DNA of 10,291 nt from JAWWPG01 sp038232255 (GTDB taxonomy: Bacteria; Actinomycetota; Actinomycetes; Propionibacteriales; Nocardioidaceae). The stretch lies in assembly GCA_038232255.1 (NCBI GenBank), contig JBBSIF010000093.1:1-10291 (forward strand). The letters run 5' to 3'. Of the stretch, positions 4,417 through 10,291 are shown one piece after another. The first letter of the stretch is position 1. Each line of letters opens with the position of its first letter. The position numbers and the translations under genes were made by a program. Under the pieces are notes generated by a model that was not told the origin of the DNA, did not search any database, and was given only the letters and a program-made list of their open reading frames with translations.

Positions 4417-6048
4417 ATGGCACATCCGCGCGCTGGTCAGCAGGCATCCCCGGAGGACCTGATCGACGTCCAGGCGGTGCTCGCCGCGTACGTCGACCTG
4501 CACCCGGACCCGTCGAACCCCGACCAGCGCGTGGTCTTCGGGACGTCCGGCCATCGCGGCTCCAGCCTCGACGGCGCGTTCAACGACGACCACATCGCCG
4601 CCACCACCCAGGCGATCTGCGACTACCGGGCCGCGCAGGGCTTCTCCGGGCCGCTGTTCCTCGGCAAGGACACCCACGCGCTGTCCGGCCCCGCCTGGGA
4701 GACGGCAGTCGAGGTGCTGGTGGCGAACGAGGTCGATGTGCGGGTCGACGCGGACGGACGCTTCACTCCCACTCCGGCCGTCTCGCACGCGATCCTGACG
4801 GCGAACGCGGGAGGCGGCCCGGCTGCCGACGGCATCGTCGTGACGCCTTCGCACAACCCGCCCCGCGACGGCGGCTTCAAGTACAACCCGCCCTCCGGTG
4901 GGCCAGCCGACAGCGAGGCGACGAGCGCGATCGCCGGCCGCGCCAACGCCTACCTCGAGGCCGGCCTGAACGGCGTCCGGCGGGTCGGTGAGCGTCAGGC
5001 CGGCGGGAGGCTGACGACGTACGACTTCAGAACCGCCTACGTCGACGACCTGGACGCCGTCCTCGACCTGGACGCCATCCGGACCGCCGGCATCCGGATC
5101 GGCGCCGACCCGATGGGTGGCGCGAGCGTCGACTACTGGGCGGCGATCGCGGACCGACACCGGCTCGACCTCACCGTCGTCAACCCGACGGTGGACCCCA
5201 CCTGGCGGTTCATGACCTTGGACACCGACGGCAAGATCCGGATGGACTGCTCGTCGCCGGACGCCATGGCGTCGCTCATCGCCGCGCGGGACCGCTTCGA
5301 CATCTCGACCGGCAACGACGCCGACGCCGACCGGCACGGAATCGTGACGCCCGACGGCGGGCTGCTGAACCCCAACCACTTCCTCGCGGTGGCGATCGGC
5401 TACCTCTTCGGGCACCGCTCGGGCTGGCCCGAGGGTGTCGACATCGGCAAGACGCTGGTGAGCTCCTCGATGATCGACGCGGTGGCGTCTGAGCTGGGTC
5501 GGCGGCTCCTGGAGGTCCCCGTCGGTTTCAAGTGGTTCGTACCGGGGCTGCTCAACGGCACCGTGGGCTTCGGGGGCGAGGAGTCCGCCGGGGCGTCGTA
5601 CCTGCGGGGCAACGGGTCGGTGTGGACGACGGACAAGGACGGGATCATCCTGGCACTGCTCGCCAGCGAGATCCTCGCCGTGACCGGCCGCAGCCCGAGC
5701 CAGCACTATCAGGACCTGATCGGTCGCCACGGCGACCCGGCCTATGCCCGCATCGACGCCCCTGCGACCCGGGACGAGAAGGCGAAGCTGGCGAGGCTGT
5801 CACCGGCGGACGTGACCGCCACCGAGGTGGCCGGTGAGCCCATCACCGCCACTCTGACGAAGGCGCCCGGCAACGACGCGCCGATCGGCGGGCTGAAGGT
5901 CTGCACGCAGTCGGCGTGGTTCGCGGCCCGGCCGTCCGGGACGGAGGACGTGTACAAGATCTACGCCGAGTCGTTTCGCGGCCCCGACCACCTGGCGGAG
6001 GTCCAGGCCGAGGCGAAGGACGTGGTGACCGCCGCCCTCGCTCCCTGA
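4417..6048 (+). CDS. pgm: Phosphoglucomutase, alpha-D-glucose phosphate-specific
   Basis: This is a 543-aa protein, matching the about 546 aa of Escherichia coli Pgm. It interconverts glucose 1-phosphate and glucose 6-phosphate through a phosphoserine enzyme, feeding glycogen/trehalose and UDP-glucose synthesis in the cytoplasm. Visible in order: FGTSGHRGSS near the N-terminus (about residues 36-45); the active-site loop VTPSHNPPRDGG with phosphoserine Ser145; the magnesium loop GNDADADRHG with Asp301, Asp303 and Asp305; the sugar-specificity loop GGEESAGASYLR (Glu388, Ser390); and the phosphate-binding loop RPSGTEDVYKIYAES (from Arg505). All key residues are intact. ATG 4417 (MAHPRAGQ...) is preferred because related proteins begin M-x-H-P-R-A-G; ATGs at 4405 and 4408 would add only 3-4 residues. 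The open frame continues far upstream but has no pgm similarity there. It is divergent from the SDR gene across 132 bp. Confidence 0.97.
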   Translation: MAHPRAGQQASPEDLIDVQAVLAAYVDLHPDPSNPDQRVVFGTSGHRGSSLDGAFNDDHIAATTQAICDYRAAQGFSGPLFLGKDTHALSGPAWETAVEVLVANEVDVRVDADGRFTPTPAVSHAILTANAGGGPAADGIVVTPSHNPPRDGGFKYNPPSGGPADSEATSAIAGRANAYLEAGLNGVRRVGERQAGGRLTTYDFRTAYVDDLDAVLDLDAIRTAGIRIGADPMGGASVDYWAAIADRHRLDLTVVNPTVDPTWRFMTLDTDGKIRMDCSSPDAMASLIAARDRFDISTGNDADADRHGIVTPDGGLLNPNHFLAVAIGYLFGHRSGWPEGVDIGKTLVSSSMIDAVASELGRRLLEVPVGFKWFVPGLLNGTVGFGGEESAGASYLRGNGSVWTTDKDGIILALLASEILAVTGRSPSQHYQDLIGRHGDPAYARIDAPATRDEKAKLARLSPADVTATEVAGEPITATLTKAPGNDAPIGGLKVCTQSAWFAARPSGTEDVYKIYAESFRGPDHLAEVQAEAKDVVTAALAP

Positions 6049-6060
6049 CCCCTCCCCCAT

Positions 6061-6129
6061 CAGGATGGTTCGGACCACGGCGCGCGGTGGCGCTGCTCCT
6101 CTTGCGCGCGCCTTGTTCCGAACCACCTG
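6061..6129. terminator. Long imperfect hairpin between convergent pgm and M16 genes
   Basis: Outer arms CAGG-A-TGGTTCGGA (6061-6074) and TCCGAACCACCTG (6117-6129) pair over 13 bp with one bulged A (6065). Inside them, GGCGCGCG (6079-6086) pairs with CGCGCGCC (6105-6112). No T-run follows on either strand. The position, 12 bp after the pgm stop and 59 bp beyond the M16 stop, suggests a bidirectional terminator of the T-less kind often proposed in actinobacteria, or an intergenic palindromic repeat. The rest of the 140-bp gap shows nothing else. Confidence 0.6.
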
Positions 6130-6188
6130 GATGCGGGGGCGGGAGGTGGGAGCTGGCCTGGCAGGCGGGATGGGCCGGGAGGAGCACC

Positions 6189-7532
6189 TCAGGGGCGAGG
6201 GAGCACCTCGACCGGTGCGTGCCCGAGGGCGCGCAGCGGCTCCGCGTTCGCGGCGGCGTCGCCGGCGACCACCACCGTCAGCACCTCGGGCCGTACGACG
6301 GAAACGTAGGCTGCGTTCGCATCCGCGGCGGTCACGGCGCGGATCCGGGCCAGGTTGGTGTCGACGTGGTCGAGCGGCAGGCCCTGCGACAGCAGCAGCT
6401 GGACCCGCCCGACGACCGCCTCGGCGCGCTCGAAGCCCATCGGCGCAGAGTCGGAGGTGGCGCGCACGGCGACGGCCACCTCGTCGCCCTGCAACGTTCC
6501 CCAAGCGTCGCGCAGGATCGCCAGGATGTCGCCGACGGCCTCGCCCGTCGACCCGCTCTGCACGCTGGCGCTCACCCCCAGCAGACCGACCCGCCGACCG
6601 CTGTCCAGGCTCGAACTGACGCCGTACGTGAAGCCCTTCTCCTCGCGCAGCACCGTGTTGAGCCGCGACCCGAAGCTCGCGCCCACGACATAGTTCGCCA
6701 CGAAGAGCGCCGGCCACCGCGGGTCGCCGCGGGTGATTCCGGGGCCCGCCACCCGCACCGTCGCCTGCGGTGCGTCCGGCCAGTCGATCAGCAGGACGCG
6801 CGGCCGTTCACTCGCCGGGCTGTCCTCCGGCGCGACCGGGTCGCCACCGCGATGCGCCCAGCCGTCGAAGGCGTGGGCAGCCAGCCCGACCGGGTCGAGG
6901 TTCGCGAACTCGCCACCGAGGATCAGCGTTGCCGACGACGGCTGCAGATGCTCCGCGCCGTACGCGACCACGTCGTCGCGCGTCACCGCAGCGACGGCCT
7001 CGGTGGTGCCGCCTGCCGGGCGCCCGGCTCGCGCGGCTCCGAAAAGCGCTCGGTTGAGCTGGTCGACGGTCACCGAGCCGGGATAGGCCTTTGCCTGCTC
7101 GATCTCCTGCAGCCGCAGGCGTCTCTCCTGCTCGAACTCGTGGACGGCGTACGTCGGAGCGGAGACCGCTAGCGCCATCAGCTCGAGGCCGCGCGCCAGA
7201 TGGGAAGCAGGCACCGACATTCGGACGGCGAACCCGTCCGGGTTGGCGGCGGCCTCCATCTCGGCGCCGCAGGCGGCGAGCGCGTCGGAGAACGCGTCAG
7301 CGGCGAGGTCGCCGGCGCCGCGCGTCAGGCAGCGCGCGACCAGGCCCGCGACGCCCTCGAGCTCAGCGGGCTCGGCGTTGAGGGGTACATCGAACAGCAG
7401 CGACACGCTCACGACGTACTGGCCGGGGGAGTCGAAGCTGAGCACCCGAATCCCGTTGCCGAGCGCCGACTCCACCGCCGACGGGAAGCGCCAGGCCGAC
7501 GCGGGCAGCACCGCGGGCGGAGACTGCGTCAC
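6189..7532 (-). CDS. M16 family peptidase-like protein, non-catalytic (R/Y) subunit
   Basis: This is a 447-aa protein from GTG 7532, which overlaps the stop of the upstream M16 gene (GTGA). It has the two-domain pitrilysin-family layout, but the zinc motif is lost: where HxxEH is expected the sequence is EGVAGLVARCLTRG (about residues 59-72). The C-terminal half keeps SRLNTVLREEKGFTYGVSS with Arg296 and Tyr303, the R/Y pair by which inactive M16 subunits hold substrate. In bacterial M16B heterodimers one subunit carries zinc and the other the R/Y pair; this gene and its neighbour fit that division exactly. The likely role is degradation of peptides inside the closed two-subunit chamber. No signal peptide is visible, so it is probably cytoplasmic. 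The substrate is unknown. Confidence 0.93.
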   Translation of the reverse strand: MTQSPPAVLPASAWRFPSAVESALGNGIRVLSFDSPGQYVVSVSLLFDVPLNAEPAELEGVAGLVARCLTRGAGDLAADAFSDALAACGAEMEAAANPDGFAVRMSVPASHLARGLELMALAVSAPTYAVHEFEQERRLRLQEIEQAKAYPGSVTVDQLNRALFGAARAGRPAGGTTEAVAAVTRDDVVAYGAEHLQPSSATLILGGEFANLDPVGLAAHAFDGWAHRGGDPVAPEDSPASERPRVLLIDWPDAPQATVRVAGPGITRGDPRWPALFVANYVVGASFGSRLNTVLREEKGFTYGVSSSLDSGRRVGLLGVSASVQSGSTGEAVGDILAILRDAWGTLQGDEVAVAVRATSDSAPMGFERAEAVVGRVQLLLSQGLPLDHVDTNLARIRAVTAADANAAYVSVVRPEVLTVVVAGDAAANAEPLRALGHAPVEVLPRP

Positions 7533-8866
7533 GCGGCGTCGCCCTCGTCGAGGTCGTCTTCGCCGTCCGGCACGTTCTCAGCGCTACCGGGGCGCGGCTC
7601 CACGCGAAGCTCCGCGCGACCAGCCGGCAGCAGCCAGCGTTCGGCGGCGGCGCGGACCTCCTCGGCGGTGACGGACAGCAGCAGCGGCAGACGCTCGTTG
7701 AGCAGTCGAGGGTCGTCGTACAGCAGGGCGCATCCTGACAGCGCATCCGCCCTACCACCCGCCGTGGCCATCTCGTCGAGCCAGCTGCGCTCCGACTGCG
7801 ACCTGGCGATCGTGAGCTCGAGGTCCGATGGCCCGCCCGCCGCGAAGGCACCCAGCACGTCGGCGACCGCATCCTTGACGATGTCGAGATCGACGCCGGG
7901 AAGAGCGCGGACCGAGACGGCTCCCAAGGAGTTGCCGGCGACCAGGGTGTTGACGCCCATGCCCGCCGACAACGCCAGCTCGTCCTGCCGCACGAGCCGG
8001 CGATGCAAGCGGCTCGTCTCACCGTCGCCCAGGATGGTGCTGGCGATCTCGACAGCCGCGAGCTCGCGGGACCTGCCGTTGTCAGCCGGCAGACGCGCGG
8101 CGAGCCACAGGGCTGGAGCCGGGACGTCGTCCGCGGTCGAGCGCACGGCCTGCTCGGCGACCGGCGGCAGCGGTGCGGTCCGCGTCCGGGGCGGTGGCTC
8201 ACCCGGCGCGATACCCCCGAAGAAGTGGTCGGCTCGCGCAAAGGCCGCGGCTTCCTCGACGTCCCCGACGATGGACAGCACCGCATTGTTGGGCATGTAG
8301 TAGCGCGCGTGGAAGGCGCTGACTTCCTCGAGAGTCGCCGCCGCGAGGTGCGCCATGTTGCCGATCGGGAGATGGCCATAGGGATGGTCCGCAGGAAAGG
8401 CGAGCGGCAGCAGGGTCTCGAAGGCGGTTCCGTAGGGAACGTTGTCCATCCGCTGGCTTCGCTCAGCGGCGACCACAGCCACCTGGTTGTCGAAGTTCTG
8501 CTGGGTGAGGACGTCGTCGAGGAACGCCATCCTGTCGGCTTCCAGCCACAGGGCCAGGTCGAGCCCGCCGCTCGGCAGCACCTCGAAGTAGTTGGTCCGG
8601 TCGAATGAGGTGGTGGCGTTGAGCGATCCACCGCTGCCCTGGACCAGCGCGAAGTGCTCGCCGGCCGCGACGTGCCGCGACCCCTGGAACATCAGGTGCT
8701 CGAACAGGTGGGCGAAGCCCTGCCGCTCCGGCTGCTCGTGGCGCGAGCCCACGTCGTACCACAGGTTCACGGCGACGACCCCGAGCCCGGGGTTGGGGCT
8801 GACCACGACTCGCAAACCATTGTCGAGGGTGCGCGAAACGATGGGAAACGTTGCCTCGACGGTCAC
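7529..8866 (-). CDS. M16 family zinc metallopeptidase, catalytic subunit
   Basis: This is a 445-aa protein from GTG 8866. The inverted zinc motif is intact in GFAHLFEHLMFQG: His53 and His57 bind zinc, Glu56 activates water, and the third ligand is most likely Glu135 in VAAERSQRMDN, 78 residues after His57 as usual. LDNGLRVVVSPN at residues 14-25 and NLWYDVGSRHEQPERQG before the motif are also typical of M16B. The C-terminal inactive domain starts around residue 220. The C-terminus is very acidic (DGEDDLDEGD). No signal peptide is seen. It is the first gene of a two-gene operon with its R/Y partner, and equal production is favoured by the 4-bp GTGA overlap. A -10-like TACATT lies immediately upstream and no Shine-Dalgarno is evident, suggesting a leaderless message. 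Confidence 0.96.
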   Translation of the reverse strand: MTVEATFPIVSRTLDNGLRVVVSPNPGLGVVAVNLWYDVGSRHEQPERQGFAHLFEHLMFQGSRHVAAGEHFALVQGSGGSLNATTSFDRTNYFEVLPSGGLDLALWLEADRMAFLDDVLTQQNFDNQVAVVAAERSQRMDNVPYGTAFETLLPLAFPADHPYGHLPIGNMAHLAAATLEEVSAFHARYYMPNNAVLSIVGDVEEAAAFARADHFFGGIAPGEPPPRTRTAPLPPVAEQAVRSTADDVPAPALWLAARLPADNGRSRELAAVEIASTILGDGETSRLHRRLVRQDELALSAGMGVNTLVAGNSLGAVSVRALPGVDLDIVKDAVADVLGAFAAGGPSDLELTIARSQSERSWLDEMATAGGRADALSGCALLYDDPRLLNERLPLLLSVTAEEVRAAAERWLLPAGRAELRVEPRPGSAENVPDGEDDLDEGDAA

Positions 8867-8873
8867 AGCGTCG

Positions 8874-8879
8874 AATGTA
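8874..8879 (-). promoter_or_regulatory. Possible -10 box of the M16 operon
   Basis: On the minus strand TACATT (8879 to 8874; 4 of 6 matches to TATAAT) predicts a start at about 8867, next to GTG 8866, hence a leaderless mRNA. No clear -35 box. Confidence 0.4.
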
Positions 8880-8958
8880 CCTGCCGCACTCCGGGGCGCC
8901 GGCGCTCCTCGATGCGTGAGGTTGTCTCATCGGGCATCCGCTGACGCAACAAAATTCT

Positions 8959-8977
8959 CCCGCATTAGGACAGCGGG
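8959..8977. promoter_or_regulatory. Possible operator upstream of the transglycosylase gene
   Basis: CCCGC (8959-8963) and GCGGG (8973-8977) form an inverted repeat with a 9-base spacer in an unusually AT-rich patch, ending one base before the -10-like box at 8979. The arms are only 5 bp of G/C, so chance is possible. Confidence 0.2.
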
Positions 8978-8978
8978 T

Positions 8979-8984
8979 TATGGT
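8979..8984 (+). promoter_or_regulatory. Possible -10 box of the transglycosylase gene
   Basis: TATGGT ends 6 bases before ATG 8991, predicting transcription to begin at the start codon itself. No Shine-Dalgarno is present, which agrees with a leaderless transcript. The -35 region is not recognisable. Confidence 0.45.
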
Positions 8985-8990
8985 GACACC

Positions 8991-10291
8991 ATGGGCAATC
9001 TGCGGCTGGGCTTCCGATCTCACCGGCGTTCGTATGCCCTGGCTGCGGCGCTTGTGCTGCCGCTTTCCTCTGCCACCGCTGCTGCCTCTCTGACGCACGG
9101 GGTTGCGAGGACGACGTCGCTCGCGAGTGGTCCGGTGCTGTCTCGAGATGCGTTGGGCGCAAGGCCGGCAGGCCCTCTCCCGTCGGACAATGTCCTCCCG
9201 TCGGACAATGTCGCGAAGCTGCTTCCGGTGGCTGGTCCCGTGCGTGGCGATGCGCCGATCGTGGTCGGCAGCGTGGCCCAGCGCGTCTCTCGTGTCAGCG
9301 CGACGTCGACGTACGACCTGCCCGCCGCCGCGTTGGTCGGATACCGCAACGCCGCTGCCTCCGTCGCCGTCACCAGCCCCGGTTGTCACCTGAGCTGGAC
9401 GCTGCTCGCCGCCATCGGCCAGGTCGAGTCCGACAACGGACGTTACGGCGGAGCCGTGGTGCTGGCCAACGGCGACACGTCCCCGCACATCCTCGGCCCG
9501 GTTCTCAACGGCGCCGCGGGAGTCGGCGCGATCAGCGACAGCGATGGGGGCCGGTACGACGGCGACCTGGTCTGGGACCGAGCAGTCGGACCCATGCAGT
9601 TCATCCCGGGCACCTGGGCCGGCTACGGCGCCGACGGGAACCGTGACGGCGTGCGCGACCCCAACAACATCAAGGACGCGGCGCTGGCTGCCGCCGGATA
9701 TCTGTGCGCCGGCGGCGGTGACCTACGCGTCGACGCTGATGCGCGCGCGGCGGTGCTGACCTACAACTACTCGGTGCCGTACGTCGACCTGGTGCTGCGG
9801 CTGGCCAAGGCCTACGCGGCAGGATCGGCGACGATCGTCCCGAACGGGCAGGCACCGGTCCTGCCGGCAACGCACGTTGTGCCCCGGACGCATGCCGCCC
9901 CGGTTCATCACGCGGCACCCCCTCCCCAGCCACACTCCACGGCCGGCATCGGCGCCAGCCACACGGCACCGGCCGCTCCACCGCACCGCGCGGTGGGCGC
10001 TCGGCAGGTCCCGGGGACCGGCTCGGACAAGCACGGGTCCGGGAACGGGCAGCAGTCCGGCGGCGACAACGGCGGCGCGAACGGTGGCAACAGCGGTGCC
10101 GGCGGTACCGGCGGCTCACGCGATCGCGTGAACCATCACCCTGTCGCCACGTCTCCCCCCCGACACTCTGGTGACACCCAGCCGGGGAGGCCCGCGCCCC
10201 CCTCACCGCAGCCGCCACCATCCCCGCAGCCGCCACCATCCCCGCAGCCGCCACCATCCCCGCAGCCGCCACCATCCCCGCAGCCGCCACC
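8991..10291 (+). CDS. Secreted lytic transglycosylase (MltB-like) with Pro-rich tail, 3' end beyond window
   Basis: The frame is open from ATG 8991 to the right edge: 433 codons with no stop. Residues 1-33 are a signal peptide (RSHRR, then an Ala/Leu-rich core ending near ATAAA). After a variable region, residues about 120-280 form an MltB-type domain. AAIGQVESDNGRYGG holds the catalytic Glu146, and RAVGPMQFIPGTW is at about 197-209. DGNRDGVRD (215-223) resembles the EF-hand-like calcium loop of MltB/Slt35, and LTYNYSVPYVDLVL is typical of the domain end. Cys132 and Cys239 could form a disulfide. The enzyme cleaves peptidoglycan glycan strands, leaving 1,6-anhydro-muramic ends. From about residue 283 the chain is low complexity: Ala/His/Pro, then Gly/Asn, then PQPPPS repeats reaching the window end. 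That tail may span the cell wall or lead to a further domain not visible here. Confidence 0.93.
   Translation, partial: MGNLRLGFRSHRRSYALAAALVLPLSSATAAASLTHGVARTTSLASGPVLSRDALGARPAGPLPSDNVLPSDNVAKLLPVAGPVRGDAPIVVGSVAQRVSRVSATSTYDLPAAALVGYRNAAASVAVTSPGCHLSWTLLAAIGQVESDNGRYGGAVVLANGDTSPHILGPVLNGAAGVGAISDSDGGRYDGDLVWDRAVGPMQFIPGTWAGYGADGNRDGVRDPNNIKDAALAAAGYLCAGGGDLRVDADARAAVLTYNYSVPYVDLVLRLAKAYAAGSATIVPNGQAPVLPATHVVPRTHAAPVHHAAPPPQPHSTAGIGASHTAPAAPPHRAVGARQVPGTGSDKHGSGNGQQSGGDNGGANGGNSGAGGTGGSRDRVNHHPVATSPPRHSGDTQPGRPAPPSPQPPPSPQPPPSPQPPPSPQPPPSPQPP
9177..9212 (+). repeat. 18-bp tandem duplication in the transglycosylase gene
   Basis: CTCCCGTCGGACAATGTC occurs twice, back to back and identical (9177-9194, 9195-9212), encoding LPSDNV twice. 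It lies in the variable region between signal peptide and catalytic domain. Perfect identity suggests a recent in-frame duplication. Confidence 0.9.
10203..10291 (+). repeat. 18-bp tandem repeat encoding a PQPPPS-type tail, continuing past the window
   Basis: Units of 18 bp start at 10203, 10221, 10239, 10257 and 10275 (the last cut at base 17). All are identical except TCA for TCC at the start of the first. In frame they encode Ser-Pro-Gln-Pro-Pro-Pro. The total copy number is unknown because the array runs off the edge. Identical long units are prone to slippage and to assembly collapse. Confidence 0.95.

Noticed and set aside
3386..4447. Treating the frame 3209-4447 on the minus strand as one 412-aa protein
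   Set aside because: Its upstream part overlaps the SDR gene in another frame, with biased Arg/Gly composition and no recognisable fold. Only the last 58 codons after the GTGA junction look like protein.
8867..8990. c-di-AMP (ydaO-type) riboswitch before the cell-wall hydrolase
   Set aside because: Such riboswitches precede many actinobacterial cell-wall hydrolases, but the 124-bp gap also holds the divergent M16 promoter. A -10-like box abuts the ATG, and I see none of the conserved riboswitch core.
9670..10290. Minus-strand frame with repeated MVAAAG
   Set aside because: It is the reverse complement of the proline repeat and domain end of the transglycosylase, not a gene.
10203..10291. 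CRISPR-like array
   Set aside because: The 18-bp units are contiguous without spacers and code in frame for a Pro-rich tail.

Overview
The window is very GC-rich (about 70% by eye), densely coded chromosomal DNA. Many starts are GTG, several genes overlap by 4 bp, and -10 boxes lie directly against start codons, which is the leaderless style of actinobacteria. The gene content (FmdB-type zinc ribbon with a disordered tail under a CIRCE operator, SAF/CpaB-like protein, MscL, paired M16 peptidases, secreted MltB-type transglycosylase) fits a high-GC actinomycete, perhaps in or near Nocardioidaceae/Propionibacteriales. That family placement is inference. I see no insertion sequence, phage gene, CRISPR array, rRNA or tRNA.

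Layout. (1) 1-1328, minus: a membrane-anchored penicillin acylase-family hydrolase, cut by the left edge. (2) 1329-1462: a 134-bp divergent spacer with a near-perfect CIRCE (HrcA) operator. (3) 1463-1897, plus: an FmdB-type zinc ribbon protein resembling the mycobacterial redox-regulated chaperone Ruc. (4) 2011-2631, plus: a single-pass SAF-domain protein. (5) 2823-3212, plus: mscL, preceded by six 11-bp repeats and a possible 6-codon leader ORF. (6) 3209-4284, minus: an atypical SDR (NAD-dependent epimerase-like) followed, with a GTGA overlap, by a 58-aa acidic protein whose stop shares a CTAG palindrome with the mscL stop. (7) 4417-6048, plus: phosphoglucomutase. (8) 6049-6188: a convergent spacer with a long imperfect hairpin. 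(9) 6189-8866, minus: a two-gene operon of M16 peptidases, catalytic subunit first, inactive R/Y subunit second, overlapping at GTGA. (10) 8991-10291, plus: a secreted lytic transglycosylase with a Pro-rich repeat tail, cut by the right edge.

Functionally this is a housekeeping and envelope/stress neighbourhood: osmotic relief (MscL), proteostasis under heat or oxidative stress (Ruc-like protein under HrcA), peptidoglycan turnover (transglycosylase), proteolysis (M16 pair) and sugar-phosphate supply (Pgm). I found no clear new multi-gene system. The most useful observations are the CIRCE-ruc link, the hidden 58-aa gene with overlapping and shared punctuation, and the unusual mscL leader (phased repeats plus a mini-ORF). 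Two of the largest genes run off the window edges and are open reading frames without a stop here. No gap without a gene exceeds 300 bases.
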